Below, piece after piece: positions 1 to 11,499 of a stretch of DNA of 36,189 bases. Below the pieces are notes generated by a model that saw only the letters and a program-made list of their open reading frames with translations, made no database searches and was not told the DNA's origin. The translations under genes were made by a program, and so were the position numbers. The stretch is from Acidovorax sp. (GTDB taxonomy: Bacteria; Pseudomonadota; Gammaproteobacteria; Burkholderiales; Burkholderiaceae_C): the NCBI GenBank assembly GCA_024711405.1, contig JANJSZ010000137.1:1-36189 (forward strand). Reading direction: 5' to 3'. Each line of letters opens with the position of its first letter. The stretch's first letter is position 1.

Positions 1-1010
1 AGATCCAGCGCGTCTATACCGGCATCACGGGCAGCCATATCCGGGGGCTCAACTCCAGCGGCATGGTGGCCGTGAAGGACAAGGAAGTCACCGCCGCCGA
101 CGTGGCGCGCGTGGTCGAGACGGCCAAGGCCATCAACATCAGCAGCGACCAGCGCCTGCTGCTGGTGGAGCCGCAGGAATTCGTGATCGACGGGCAGGAC
201 GTGAAAGAGCCCATCGGCATGAGCGGCATCCGCCTGGAGGCCAAGATCCATATCGTGACCGGTGCGCAGAGCGCGGCCGAGAACATCATCAAGTGCGTGC
301 GCCGCTGCGGCCTGGAAGTCGAGCAGCTCATGCTCAACCCGCTGGCCAGCAGCCAGGCCGTGCTGACCGACGACGAGCGCGAACTCGGCGTGGTGCTGGT
401 GGACATCGGCGCCGGCACCACCGATGTGGCGATCTTCACCGGCGGCGCCATTCGCCATACCGCCGTGATTCCGATCGCCGGTGACCTGATCACCAGCGAC
501 ATCGCCATGGCGCTGCGCACGCCCACGAAGGACGCCGAGGACATCAAGGTCGAAAGCGGCTACGCCAAGCAGTTGCTGGCCGATCCCGAGGCGCAGGTCG
601 AAGTGCCTGGCCTGGGCGACCGCAGTCCGCGCATGTTGTCCAAGCAGGCGCTGGCGGGGGTGATCGAGCCGCGTGTCGAGGAGATTTTCTCGCTGGTGCA
701 GCAGGTGGTGCGCGAGTCGGGTTACGAAGAAGTGCTGTCCTCGGGCATCGTGCTCACCGGCGGCAGTTCGGTGATGCCCGGAATGATCGAACTGGGTGAA
801 GACATTTTCCTGAAGCCCGTGCGCCGCGGCATCCCCAAGTATTCCAGTGCCCTGTCGGACATGGTGGCCCAGCCCCGTGCCGCCACGGTCATGGGCTTGC
901 TCGAAGAGGCCCGGCTGGCGCGGCTGCGCGGCTTCAAGGTGGCGCAAAAGAGCGGGTCGATGAAGACCGCGTTCGGGCGCTTCAAGGATTTCATCGTGGG
1001 GAATTTCTGA
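1..1010 (+). CDS. ftsA: Cell division protein FtsA, 3' portion (5' end outside window)
   Basis: Frame open from base 3 (IQRVYTGITGSHIRGLNSSGMVAVKDKEVTAADVARV...), actin-like motifs VDIGAGTTDVAIF and GIVLTGGSSVMPG, C-terminus GRFKDFIVGNF; immediately upstream of ftsZ. Confidence 0.96.
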   Translation, partial: IQRVYTGITGSHIRGLNSSGMVAVKDKEVTAADVARVVETAKAINISSDQRLLLVEPQEFVIDGQDVKEPIGMSGIRLEAKIHIVTGAQSAAENIIKCVRRCGLEVEQLMLNPLASSQAVLTDDERELGVVLVDIGAGTTDVAIFTGGAIRHTAVIPIAGDLITSDIAMALRTPTKDAEDIKVESGYAKQLLADPEAQVEVPGLGDRSPRMLSKQALAGVIEPRVEEIFSLVQQVVRESGYEEVLSSGIVLTGGSSVMPGMIELGEDIFLKPVRRGIPKYSSALSDMVAQPRAATVMGLLEEARLARLRGFKVAQKSGSMKTAFGRFKDFIVGNF

Positions 1011-1022
1011 AATGCAGCGACA

Positions 1023-1147
1023 ACCCCCTGAGCGACTTCGTCGCTTCCCCCTTCTCTCGCGCTGTGCGCGGGAAGGGGGACGCCGCCAGCGCGGCGGGGC
1101 GGCCCTTGCGCGGCGGCCCTTGTCTGGGCTGCGCCAGTTTCATGGGC
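1023..1147 (+). repeat. Interspersed intergenic repeat, family A, short form
   Basis: CCCCCTGAGCGACTTCGTCGCTTCCCCCTTCTCTCGCGCTGTGCGCGGGAAGGGGGACG...GGGCGGCCCTTG...GCGCCAGTTTCATGGGC; shares blocks with 2580-2785, 3789-3965 and 15433-15556. Confidence 0.8.
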
Positions 1148-1329
1148 TGTGGGCGGCGTGCGGCACGGGGGATCAATAACATGAAATATCCACTGTGGCT
1201 GGCGCGTGGGAGCCCTCACCGAATACCGCGCGAGCGATGGCGATGTACAGGACCGCCACGCACTACAAGAAAAATGACCCCATCTCTCAATTGGCAATTG
1301 CATACGAATCTAGAACCAGGAGCTCCAAC

Positions 1330-2571
1330 ATGACCATCGAAATGATCGAAGCCGAAGAATTCAACCAGGGCACCCAGATCAAGGTGATCGGCGTGGGCGG
1401 TGGCGGCAGCAACGCCGTTGAACACATGATTGCCCGCAGCGTGCAGGGCGTGGAGTTCGTCAGCGCCAACACCGACGCGCAGGCGCTCACCCGCAGCTCG
1501 GCCCATCGCACCATCCAGCTGGGCCAGAGCGGCCTGGGCGCGGGCAGCAAGCCCGACAAGGGACGGGACGCTGCCGAGGCGGCGGTGGACGACATCCGTG
1601 CCGCCATCCAGGGCGCCCACATGCTGTTCATCACCGCCGGCATGGGCGGCGGCACGGGCACCGGCGCAGCGCCCGTGATCGCGCGCGTGGCCAAGGAAAT
1701 GGGCATTCTCACCGTGGGCGTGGTCACCAAGCCCTTCGACTGGGAAGGTGGCCGCCGCATGACCAATGCCGACAACGGCCTGGCCGAACTCGAAGCCAAT
1801 GTCGATTCGCTGATCGTGGTGCTCAACGAGAAGCTGCTCGAAGTGCTGGGCGATGACATCACCCAGGACGAAGCGTTTGCGCATGCCAACGACGTGCTGA
1901 AAAACGCCGTGGGCGGCATCGCCGAAATCATCAACGAATACGGCCATGTGAACGTCGACTTCGAAGACGTGCGCACCGTGATGGGCGAGCCCGGCAAGGC
2001 CATGATGGGCACGGCCACCGCCAGCGGCCCCGACCGCGCCCGCATCGCCGCCGAGCAGGCCGTGGCCTGCCCGCTGCTCGAAGGCATCGACCTGTCGGGC
2101 GCCAAGGGCGTGCTGGTGCTGGTGACGGCCGCCAAGGGCAGCCTGAAGCTGTCCGAGTCGCGCCTGGCCATGAGCACCATCAATGCCTACGCCTCGCCTG
2201 ATGCGCATGTCATCTACGGCGCCGCCTACGACGACAGCCTGGGCGACGAGATCCGCGTCACCGTGGTGGCCACGGGCCTGTCGCGCCCCAACGCACGCCG
2301 CCAGCCCATTTCGGTGGTGCAGGGCGGTCTGCGCACCGGCACAGACAACATGGCCTACCAGATGCCCATGACTGTTGGCGGTGGCATGGGCGGTGCCGTC
2401 GGGGTGGCCGGTGGCATGGTCGGTGGTTCCCAGGCCGATTACGGCGGCATGTCGGTGCCCAGCGTCTGGCGCACCAACCGCACGCAGGCGGCCGCCCGCG
2501 TGGATGCGCTCTCGTCGGGTGGCATGGACGATCTGGAGATTCCGGCTTTCCTGCGCAAGCAGGCGGATTGA
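1330..2571 (+). CDS. ftsZ: Cell division protein FtsZ
   Basis: GGGGSNAVEHMI, tubulin signature GGGTGTGAAPV, C-terminal DDLEIPAFLRKQAD; ATG at 1330 preceded by CAGGAGC; the longer ORF start at 1195 is unlikely. Confidence 0.97.
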   Translation: MTIEMIEAEEFNQGTQIKVIGVGGGGSNAVEHMIARSVQGVEFVSANTDAQALTRSSAHRTIQLGQSGLGAGSKPDKGRDAAEAAVDDIRAAIQGAHMLFITAGMGGGTGTGAAPVIARVAKEMGILTVGVVTKPFDWEGGRRMTNADNGLAELEANVDSLIVVLNEKLLEVLGDDITQDEAFAHANDVLKNAVGGIAEIINEYGHVNVDFEDVRTVMGEPGKAMMGTATASGPDRARIAAEQAVACPLLEGIDLSGAKGVLVLVTAAKGSLKLSESRLAMSTINAYASPDAHVIYGAAYDDSLGDEIRVTVVATGLSRPNARRQPISVVQGGLRTGTDNMAYQMPMTVGGGMGGAVGVAGGMVGGSQADYGGMSVPSVWRTNRTQAAARVDALSSGGMDDLEIPAFLRKQAD

Positions 2572-2579
2572 TCCGGTCC

Positions 2580-2785
2580 ATCCCCTTGAGCGGCTGCGCC
2601 GCTCGGGGCAGCCCCCAGAGGTGGCTGCTCTTCGGGACCGTCCAAACCTGCGCGGGCAGGCTTGGAGCCGCGGCCCTCAGCCCCTTCTCTCTGAGCGCTA
2701 CGCGCTCCGGGAAGGGGGACGATGCCCTCGCTGCGGGGCGGCCCTTGCTCGGCATCCCTGGCCCGGGTCGCGCCAGTCTCGATCG
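2580..2785 (+). repeat. Interspersed intergenic repeat, family A, long form
   Basis: CCCCTTGAGCGGCTGCGCCGCTCGG...GCAGGCTTGGAGCCGCGGCCCTCAG...GGAAGGGGGACGATGCCCTCGCTGCGGGGCGGCCCTTGC...GCGCCAGT; same order of blocks as 3789-3965. Confidence 0.8.
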
Positions 2786-2855
2786 CTCCGTTTTCTATCA
2801 ATGCCATAGTTGAGACGGTGCCGTGATCAACGGGTCGGCCCACTAAAATCTACCC

Positions 2856-3779
2856 ATGCTTCAGCAACGCACCCTCAAGACGATCACCCGCGCTGTTGGC
2901 GTGGGGCTGCACAGCGGCCAGCGGGTCGAGTTGACCCTGCGGCCGGCACAGCCCGACACGGGCATCGTGTTTCGCCGCGTGGATCTGCCCCAGCCCGTGG
3001 ACATCCCCATCTGCGCGACGGCGGTGACGGATACCCGCCTGGCATCGACCATTGGCACGGGCAATGCCAAGGTGCACACCGTGGAGCACCTGATGTCGGC
3101 CTGTGCAGGCCTCGGCATCGACAACCTGTATGTGGACATCACGGCAGAAGAGGTCCCCATCCTCGATGGTTCCTCGGCATCGTTTGTCTTTCTGCTGCAA
3201 AGCGCAGGCATCGAGTTGCAGAATGCGCCGCGCCGCTTCATTCGCGTGACCCGGCCGGTCGAGGTGCGCCAGGGCGAGGGGGCCGCAGCCAAGTGGGCAA
3301 GGCTCACGCCCTACCATGGCTACAAGCTCAGTTTCGAGATCGATTTCGACCACCCGGCGGTCGATTCCACGGGCCAGCGGGTCGAGTTCGACCTGGGGGC
3401 CGGCAACTACAGCCGCGACATTGCGCGCGCGCGCACCTTTGGCTTCACGCGCGACGTGGAAATGATGCGCTCCAGCGGCCTGGCGCTGGGCGGAGGGCTG
3501 GACAACGCCATCGTGATGGACGACTACAAGGTGCTCAACAGCGAGGGCTTGCGCTACGACGACGAGTTCGTCAAACACAAGATTCTCGACGCCATGGGCG
3601 ACCTGTACCTGGTCGGCAAGCCCCTGCTGGCGGCCTACAGTGCCTTCCGTTCGGGCCACGCCATGAACAACCTGCTGCTGCGCGAGCTGCTGGCGCAGCG
3701 CGACGCCTGGGAAGAAGTGACGTTCGAGGACGAGCGCCAGGCGCCCCGCGGATTCCTGCAACCCGCGCGGGCCTGGTGA
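2856..3779 (+). CDS. lpxC: UDP-3-O-acyl-N-acetylglucosamine deacetylase LpxC
   Basis: [88 protein letters not shown]. Confidence 0.97.
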   Translation: MLQQRTLKTITRAVGVGLHSGQRVELTLRPAQPDTGIVFRRVDLPQPVDIPICATAVTDTRLASTIGTGNAKVHTVEHLMSACAGLGIDNLYVDITAEEVPILDGSSASFVFLLQSAGIELQNAPRRFIRVTRPVEVRQGEGAAAKWARLTPYHGYKLSFEIDFDHPAVDSTGQRVEFDLGAGNYSRDIARARTFGFTRDVEMMRSSGLALGGGLDNAIVMDDYKVLNSEGLRYDDEFVKHKILDAMGDLYLVGKPLLAAYSAFRSGHAMNNLLLRELLAQRDAWEEVTFEDERQAPRGFLQPARAW

Positions 3780-3788
3780 ACATGAACG

Positions 3789-3965
3789 TCCCCCTGAGCG
3801 ACCTCGCGCCTCGGTGCCGCCGCCAGAGGCGGCAGCTCTTCAGGCACGTCCAAGCTTGCGCAGGCAGGCTTGGAGTCGCGGCCCTCAGCCTCCAGGGGGA
3901 CGACGCCCTCGCTGCGGGGCGGCCCTTGCCTGGCGTCCCTGGCCAGCGCTGCGCAAGTTTTCGCC
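3789..3965 (+). repeat. Interspersed intergenic repeat, family A, long form
   Basis: CCCCCTGAGCGACCTCGCG...GCAGGCTTGGAGTCGCGGCCCTCAG...GGGGGACGACGCCCTCGCTGCGGGGCGGCCCTTGCCTGGCGTCCCTGGCC...; clearly homologous to 2580-2785. Confidence 0.8.
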
Positions 3966-3986
3966 GCGCAGGGGGGGGGCGCTGAA

Positions 3987-4163
3987 ATGCTGCTGTTTCG
4001 CTGGCTGTCCATGGCACTGCTGCTGGCTGCAGCAGTTTCCTTTGCGTTCTATGCCGGCACGGGCCAGGCGCGCTACAAGCGCTTTGGCCTGGTGGTGCTG
4101 AAGTGGACCCTCATCGCGGCGGTCTTTTTCTTTGCCGTGCTGTTCATCGGGCGCCTGGCCTGA
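3987..4163 (+). CDS. Small (58 aa) predicted two-helix membrane protein
   Basis: MLLFRWLSMALLLAAAVSFAFYAGTGQARYKRFGLVVLKWTLIAAVFFFAVLFIGRLA; two hydrophobic helices separated by a basic loop. Confidence 0.75.
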   Translation: MLLFRWLSMALLLAAAVSFAFYAGTGQARYKRFGLVVLKWTLIAAVFFFAVLFIGRLA

Positions 4164-6296
<2,133 letters not shown>

Positions 6297-6300
6297 CGGT

Positions 6301-6400
6301 TGCTATTAAAAAAGAGCTTCTGGCGCTTTCTGTATAGGTGCTGGACGCTCTTTGTGGCGAATGGCGCTTATACGGTAAACGCTTGCAGCCATTGAATAGG
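6301..6400 (+). repeat. Short interspersed repeat, family F (TGCTATTAA...GCGCTTATAC.GTAARCGCTTGCAGCC type)
   Basis: TGCTATTAAAAAAGAGCTTCTGGCGCTTTCTGTATAGGTGCTGG... and ATGGCGCTTATACGGTAAACGCTTGCAGCCATT directly after the thiC stop; related to 10037-10082, 17391-17445 and 18067-18116. Confidence 0.65.
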
Positions 6401-6473
6401 TCGCATTGCGCGCCCGAATTTCCCGTGGCGGTACAGGGTGCAACGGCGCCAGCCACCGTCGCACCCCTGGGGA

Positions 6474-7862
6474 TCAGTCCCTCGTTACCCGCACCACTTC
6501 TTCGCGGCTGGTGATGCCGGCGGCGATCAGGCGCTCCCCGTCGTCGCGCATCAACGCCATGCCGTTGGACAGTGCCGCGGCGCGGATGTCGGCCTCGGAG
6601 GCCTGGTTGTGGATCTGGGCGCGGATGGTGTCGTTGGTCACCAGCATCTCGAACACCCCCGTGCGGCCCGCGTAGCCGGTCTGGCCGCAGGCGTCGCAGC
6701 CCTGGCCGGTGCAGTGGGTGCAGATCTTGCGCACCAGGCGCTGGGCCAGCACGCCCAGCAGGGACGAGGACAGCAGGAACGGCTCCACGCCCATGTCGGT
6801 CAGGCGCGTGACGGCGCTGGCGGCATCGTTGGTGTGCAGCGTGGCCAGCACCAGGTGGCCGGTGAGCGAAGCCTGGATGGCGATCTGCGCGGTTTCGAAA
6901 TCGCGGATCTCGCCGATCATGATGATGTCCGGGTCCTGGCGCAGGATGGCGCGCAGCGCCTTGGCAAACGTCAGGTCGATCTTGCTGTTGACCTGCGTCT
7001 GGCCCACGCCGGGCAGCTCGTACTCGATGGGGTCTTCCACCGTCATGATGTTGTTGCGCGTGGCGTCGAGCCGGCTCAGCGCGGCATACAGCGTGGTGGT
7101 CTTGCCCGAGCCCGTGGGGCCGGTCACCAGCACGATGCCGTGGGGCTGGGCGATCAGGCTGGTGAAGCGCTGCAAGGTGTCGCCCTGCATGCCCACGGCT
7201 TCGAGGCTGATCTTGCTTTCGCTCTTGTCCAGCAGGCGCAGCACGGCGCGCTCGCCATGGGCGCTGGGCAGGGTGGACACGCGCACGTCGATGGCCCGGG
7301 TCCCCAGACGCAGGCTGATGCGCCCGTCCTGCGGCAGGCGTTTTTCGGAAATATCGAGGTCGGCCATGATCTTCAGGCGCGAGATCAGCGCCGCGTGCAG
7401 CGCGCGATTGGGCTGCACCACCTCGCGCAGGTTGCCGTCCACGCGAAAGCGCACGCTGGAATGGCGCTCGTAGGGCTCGATGTGGATGTCGCTGGCGCCA
7501 TCGCGCGCAGCCTGCGTGAGCAGGGCGTTGAGCATGCGGATGATGGGTGCGTCGTCTGCCGTTTCCAGCAGGTCTTCCACGGCAGGCAGTTCCTGCATCA
7601 TGCGCGAGAGATCTGCGTCGGACTCGACCTCGCTCACTACCGTGGCGGCGCTTGATTCACCCTGCGCGTAGGCGGCGCTGATGCGCTGGGCCAGGCCATG
7701 GGCGTCGAGCGGCAGCAACTGCTGCACGGGGTGCTTGCGCAGCACCTCCGACAGCGCGCTGGCATTGGGCTGGGGGCCGTGCCACAGCACCAGCTGCTGG
7801 CCGTCGTCCTCCAGTAGCAACTGGGCGGTGCGCGCAAAGGCGTAGGGCAGGGGATGGCGCAT
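6474..7862 (-). CDS. gspE: Type II secretion ATPase GspE
   Basis: [23 protein letters not shown] (Walker A), [69 protein letters not shown]. Confidence 0.96.
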   Translation of the reverse strand: MRHPLPYAFARTAQLLLEDDGQQLVLWHGPQPNASALSEVLRKHPVQQLLPLDAHGLAQRISAAYAQGESSAATVVSEVESDADLSRMMQELPAVEDLLETADDAPIIRMLNALLTQAARDGASDIHIEPYERHSSVRFRVDGNLREVVQPNRALHAALISRLKIMADLDISEKRLPQDGRISLRLGTRAIDVRVSTLPSAHGERAVLRLLDKSESKISLEAVGMQGDTLQRFTSLIAQPHGIVLVTGPTGSGKTTTLYAALSRLDATRNNIMTVEDPIEYELPGVGQTQVNSKIDLTFAKALRAILRQDPDIIMIGEIRDFETAQIAIQASLTGHLVLATLHTNDAASAVTRLTDMGVEPFLLSSSLLGVLAQRLVRKICTHCTGQGCDACGQTGYAGRTGVFEMLVTNDTIRAQIHNQASEADIRAAALSNGMALMRDDGERLIAAGITSREEVVRVTRD

Positions 7863-7874
7863 GGTGGTGCCGCC

Positions 7875-10109
7875 TCAGGGCGTGCTGACGGGCGCGGGCT
7901 CGGATGGCACCGGCGCGGGCGGCGCGGCCTCGGGGCGCAATGCGGGCAGTACCGGGGCAGCCGAGACCGAGCCCATCACGGCGCTGGGCGCGGGTTGCGC
8001 GACCTGCTGCAGCGCACGGATGGCTTCGTAGCGGTCGAGCATCAGTGCGTCGCTGGCGGCGGCATCGCGCACCACCACCGGGCGCAAAAACACCATCAGG
8101 TTGGTCTTCTTGCGCGAGCGGTTCTCGCTGCGGAACAGGTTGCCCAGCACCGGGATGTCGCCCATCAGGGGCACCTTGTCCTCGGCCTGCTGGTAGCTGT
8201 CTTCCAGCAGGCCGCCGAGCACGATGATGCTGCCGTCCTCGACCAGCACGTTCGACTCGATGGAGCGCTTGCTGGTGGTGGGGCCGTTCACGTCCTTGAG
8301 GGTGTTGCCGTCGATTTTGGAGACCTCCTGGTAGATGGCCATCTTGACGGTGCCGTTCTCGTTGATCTGGGGGCGCACGCGCAGCATCAGGCCCACGTCC
8401 TTGCGCTCCACGGTGGTGAAGGGATTGACCGAGTTGTTGCCGGTGGTGTTGGCGTACGAGCCCGTGACGAAGGGCACGTTGTTGCCGATGACGATGCGGG
8501 CCTCTTCGTTGTCCAGCGTCATCAGGTTGGGGGTGGAGAGCACATTGGCATCGCCGCTGTTTTGCAGGAAGTTGGCCAGCGCGCCCAGGTAGTACTGGCC
8601 GTTGACGCGCGGCGCCAGTGCAATGTTCAGGCCTCCGCCCAGCGATGCCAGTGCCGTGGCGCTGCCGGTGGCAATGCCGGCGGCCAGGCCCAGGATGTTG
8701 CCGCCCGACACCGCCGAGTTGGTGCCGATGGCGCCCACCACGCCGTCGCCCTTGCTGCCCAGCACGCTCTGCCACTGGATGCCGAACTCGGCCAGCTTGC
8801 TGGCCGTGACTTCCACGATCAGGCTTTCCACCAGCACCTGCGCGCGGCGGCCGTCGAGCTTGTCGATCACGGCGCGCAGCTGCCGGTACTGGGGCTCGGG
8901 CGCGGTGATGATGAGTGAGTTGGTCGTGGGGTCGGCCTGGATCTGCCCGCCGGTGGAGGGCTGGTTGCCGCTGGCGCTGCTGCTGGAGCCCCCGCCTGCA
9001 CCCATGCCCAGGCCGCCGCTGCCGGCGCCCAGCCCGGCGCTGTTGCTGGCGCTGCTGGCGCCGGCCGTGCCGGAGGACGCCACCGTGGTGGACAGGCCGC
9101 TCGTTCCCGCAGAGCCCGACGACGCGGCGTTACCCCCCGTGGCCGAGATGGCTGCGCGCAGCGTGGTCGCCAGCTTGGTGGCATCGGCATTCTTGAGATA
9201 GACCACATGGATGTTGCCGCTGGCCGCGCCGCTGCCGGGCACGGGCGGCTGGTCGAGCTTGTCCACCAGCGCGCGCACCTGGGCCACGCGGGCCGGGTTG
9301 GCGGCGCGCAGGATCAGCGAGTTGCTGCGCGGCTCGGGCAGCAGCGTGGTCTTGAACGAGGTGTCGGTCTGGCCCTGGGCCGCGGCCGGAGCGGCTGCGC
9401 CGCCCCCATCGATGAGCCGTGCCACCAGAGGCGCCAGGTCGGCGGCCACGGCATTCTTGAGCGGGATCACCTCGACATCGCTGGCGTTGGACACATCCAT
9501 GGCCGCCACGATGCGCGCTAGGCGCTGCAGGTTGTCGGCGTAATCGGTGATCACCAGCGAGTTGTTGCCGGGGTTCACGTTGATGGTGTTGTTGGGGCTG
9601 ATCAGCGGGCGCAGCACCGGCACCAGGTTGGCCGCGTTCTCATAGTTGAGCTTGAAGATCTGCGTGACGATCTGTCCGCCGCCGGGGCCCGCCGCGCCGC
9701 CCCGCGACACGCTCACGCTGCCGCCCTGCAGCTTGGCATCGGCCTCGGGCACCACCTTGTACAGGCCGGCGGACTCGACCACCGTGAAGCCCTGCAGCCG
9801 CAGTGCCGCCAGAAATTGCTGGAAGGCCGCCGCGGGTGTCACGGCCCGCTCGGTGATCAGCGTGAGCTGGCCTTTCACGCGCGGGTCCACTACCACATTG
9901 CGACCAGTGATGGTGGCCATGGTGCGGGCCACGGCCTCGATCTCGGCGTTGGCAAAGTTCAGCGTGACGGGCTCGCCCGGGCGCACGCTGCTGGTGCCGG
10001 TTCCTATCGCCGTTTGCGCATGAACTGGACCACTGGTGCATACCAATAAAGCGCATGCAGCTATCGTGTTGATAGCAAAATGCAGTCGGGGTGAAAGATT
10101 GGAAGTCAT
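7875..10109 (-). CDS. gspD: Type II secretion outer-membrane secretin GspD
   Basis: Signal peptide MTSNLSPRLHFAINTIAACALLVCTSGPVHAQ, N-domains, Gly/Ser-rich linker, secretin domain VPLMGDIPVLGNLFRSENRSRKKTNLMVFLRPVVV. Confidence 0.95.
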   Translation of the reverse strand: MTSNLSPRLHFAINTIAACALLVCTSGPVHAQTAIGTGTSSVRPGEPVTLNFANAEIEAVARTMATITGRNVVVDPRVKGQLTLITERAVTPAAAFQQFLAALRLQGFTVVESAGLYKVVPEADAKLQGGSVSVSRGGAAGPGGGQIVTQIFKLNYENAANLVPVLRPLISPNNTINVNPGNNSLVITDYADNLQRLARIVAAMDVSNASDVEVIPLKNAVAADLAPLVARLIDGGGAAAPAAAQGQTDTSFKTTLLPEPRSNSLILRAANPARVAQVRALVDKLDQPPVPGSGAASGNIHVVYLKNADATKLATTLRAAISATGGNAASSGSAGTSGLSTTVASSGTAGASSASNSAGLGAGSGGLGMGAGGGSSSSASGNQPSTGGQIQADPTTNSLIITAPEPQYRQLRAVIDKLDGRRAQVLVESLIVEVTASKLAEFGIQWQSVLGSKGDGVVGAIGTNSAVSGGNILGLAAGIATGSATALASLGGGLNIALAPRVNGQYYLGALANFLQNSGDANVLSTPNLMTLDNEEARIVIGNNVPFVTGSYANTTGNNSVNPFTTVERKDVGLMLRVRPQINENGTVKMAIYQEVSKIDGNTLKDVNGPTTSKRSIESNVLVEDGSIIVLGGLLEDSYQQAEDKVPLMGDIPVLGNLFRSENRSRKKTNLMVFLRPVVVRDAAASDALMLDRYEAIRALQQVAQPAPSAVMGSVSAAPVLPALRPEAAPPAPVPSEPAPVSTP
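10037..10082 (-). repeat. Family F repeat within gspD signal-peptide codons
   Basis: Minus strand CATTTTGCTATCAACACGATAGCTGCATGCGCTTTATTGGTATGCA resembles TGCTATTAA...ATAGCTGC..GCGCTT. Confidence 0.6.
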
Positions 10110-10113
10110 AGCG

Positions 10114-10941
10114 TCAACCCACGGTGATGATGGAGCGCGCGCCATTGCGCCGTCCGATGATGTTCAGGAGATTGGCCAGGGCCGCCTCGCGCTCGGGCTT
10201 GGCGCTGGCCTCGCCGGTAAAGCGCAGGCGCTGGCCCACCCATTGGCCGCTGCCGTTCAGCCGCAGGTCGCCGTCGAGTGTGTTCAGCGTGAGCGTGGGC
10301 ACTTCGCCGCCCTGCAGCACGAGCCGGTAGCTGCCCATGGGGCGCAGGGTGGACAGGCGCGAGGACATGGCCCGCGCGTCCAGTTGTGCTGTGCCCGCCA
10401 GTACCAGGCGGCCGGCGGTCCACAGGGCTTCGAGACCCTGGGTCTGCAGGGCCAGCTGGCCCTGGGGTTGCAGGGTGTTCCAGGGCGTTCCCAGGCCGGT
10501 CAGCAGGCCGGCGGGGAACTGGCTCTGGCCATCGGCGATGGCCAGCCGCGCGCCGCCCCAGCGCGCGTCCACGCGGGCCTGCAGGGGCGCAGCCATGCAG
10601 CAGGCGGCGTGCACCTGGGCGTGCAGGCCGGTCCAGCGGGGGCGCAAGCGCCACTCCAGGCGCCCGGGCAGGGCGGTGCGGTCCTGGCTGGCGCCGCCGC
10701 CGGTCAGCACCAGCTGGGCCGAACCGGTCCACACGGTGCCACGCGCCTGGGCCAGCAGCACTTGCCCCTGGCTGGCGCGGTCCACTGCCAGGGCCAGCCA
10801 CCGCGCCGGTGCAAAAACCACCAAGGCCGGCAGCACACCCGCAAGCACGCCGGCCGCCGCCCAGCCCCAGGGTGCGCGCGGGGCTGCCGTGGCATTGCGG
10901 CGGGGGCGGGAACGCTGGGAAGAGGGCACGGTGCGCAACAC
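10114..10941 (-). CDS. gspN: Type II secretion protein GspN
   Basis: N-terminal TM segment, position between gspM and gspD, T2SS-N-like composition (LAQARGTVWTGSAQLVLTGG). Confidence 0.82.
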   Translation of the reverse strand: MLRTVPSSQRSRPRRNATAAPRAPWGWAAAGVLAGVLPALVVFAPARWLALAVDRASQGQVLLAQARGTVWTGSAQLVLTGGGASQDRTALPGRLEWRLRPRWTGLHAQVHAACCMAAPLQARVDARWGGARLAIADGQSQFPAGLLTGLGTPWNTLQPQGQLALQTQGLEALWTAGRLVLAGTAQLDARAMSSRLSTLRPMGSYRLVLQGGEVPTLTLNTLDGDLRLNGSGQWVGQRLRFTGEASAKPEREAALANLLNIIGRRNGARSIITVG

Positions 10942-10956
10942 GGAAGAGGCAGTTGG

Positions 10957-11499
10957 TCAGCGGGCTGGCAGGGCCAGCACCAGGCTGCCATCCCAGCGCG
11001 GTACGGCTGCAGCGGGCCCATTGCCGAGGGTGGCGGGGGCCGCAGGGCTGGCCGCTGGCGCACTTCGTGCGAGACGGGCCTCGATCGGCACCGCCAGCGC
11101 ATTGCTGCGTGCCTGGGCCAGCCATGGGGCCAGGGCGTCGGCGGGCGCTCCCTTGAGCGTGATGGTGGCGCGGTCGCCCGCCAGTGTGAGCTGGGCCGTG
11201 GCGCCCAGGCGCTGGGTGAGCGCGCTGCGCAGGCTGGCCACGGCATCGCCGGGTGCGCTGCGGGGTGCGGTCTGCAGTTGCAGGGCTTCGGCCTGCAGGC
11301 TTTGCATGCGCTGCAGCTGGGCATCCAGGGCCGCATGGCGCGCGGGGGCCGTGCGCAGCGTGGCCAGGGCCGGTGCCAGGGCCACCCACCACAGCAGCGC
11401 CAGGGCCACCACGGCGCCCGCGGCCAGCAGCAGATTCTGCTCGCGCGGGGCCAGGGCTTTCCAGCGGTCTTGCAAGACGGTGTGGAAGGAGGTGTTCAT
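10957..11499 (-). CDS. gspM: Type II secretion protein GspM
   Basis: MNTSFHTVLQDRWKALAPREQNLLLAAGAVVALALLWWVALAPALATLR; overlaps the gspL stop (ATG at 11499). Confidence 0.88.
   Translation of the reverse strand: MNTSFHTVLQDRWKALAPREQNLLLAAGAVVALALLWWVALAPALATLRTAPARHAALDAQLQRMQSLQAEALQLQTAPRSAPGDAVASLRSALTQRLGATAQLTLAGDRATITLKGAPADALAPWLAQARSNALAVPIEARLARSAPAASPAAPATLGNGPAAAVPRWDGSLVLALPAR

Noticed and set aside
6438-7655. 405-aa plus-strand ORF opposite gspE
   Set aside because: Shadow of gspE, whose Walker motifs are unambiguous.
8940-9200. Gly/Ser-rich low-complexity segment of GspD as a separate repeat gene or expansion
   Set aside because: Irregular composition consistent with a variable linker between secretin N-domains; no clear repeat unit.
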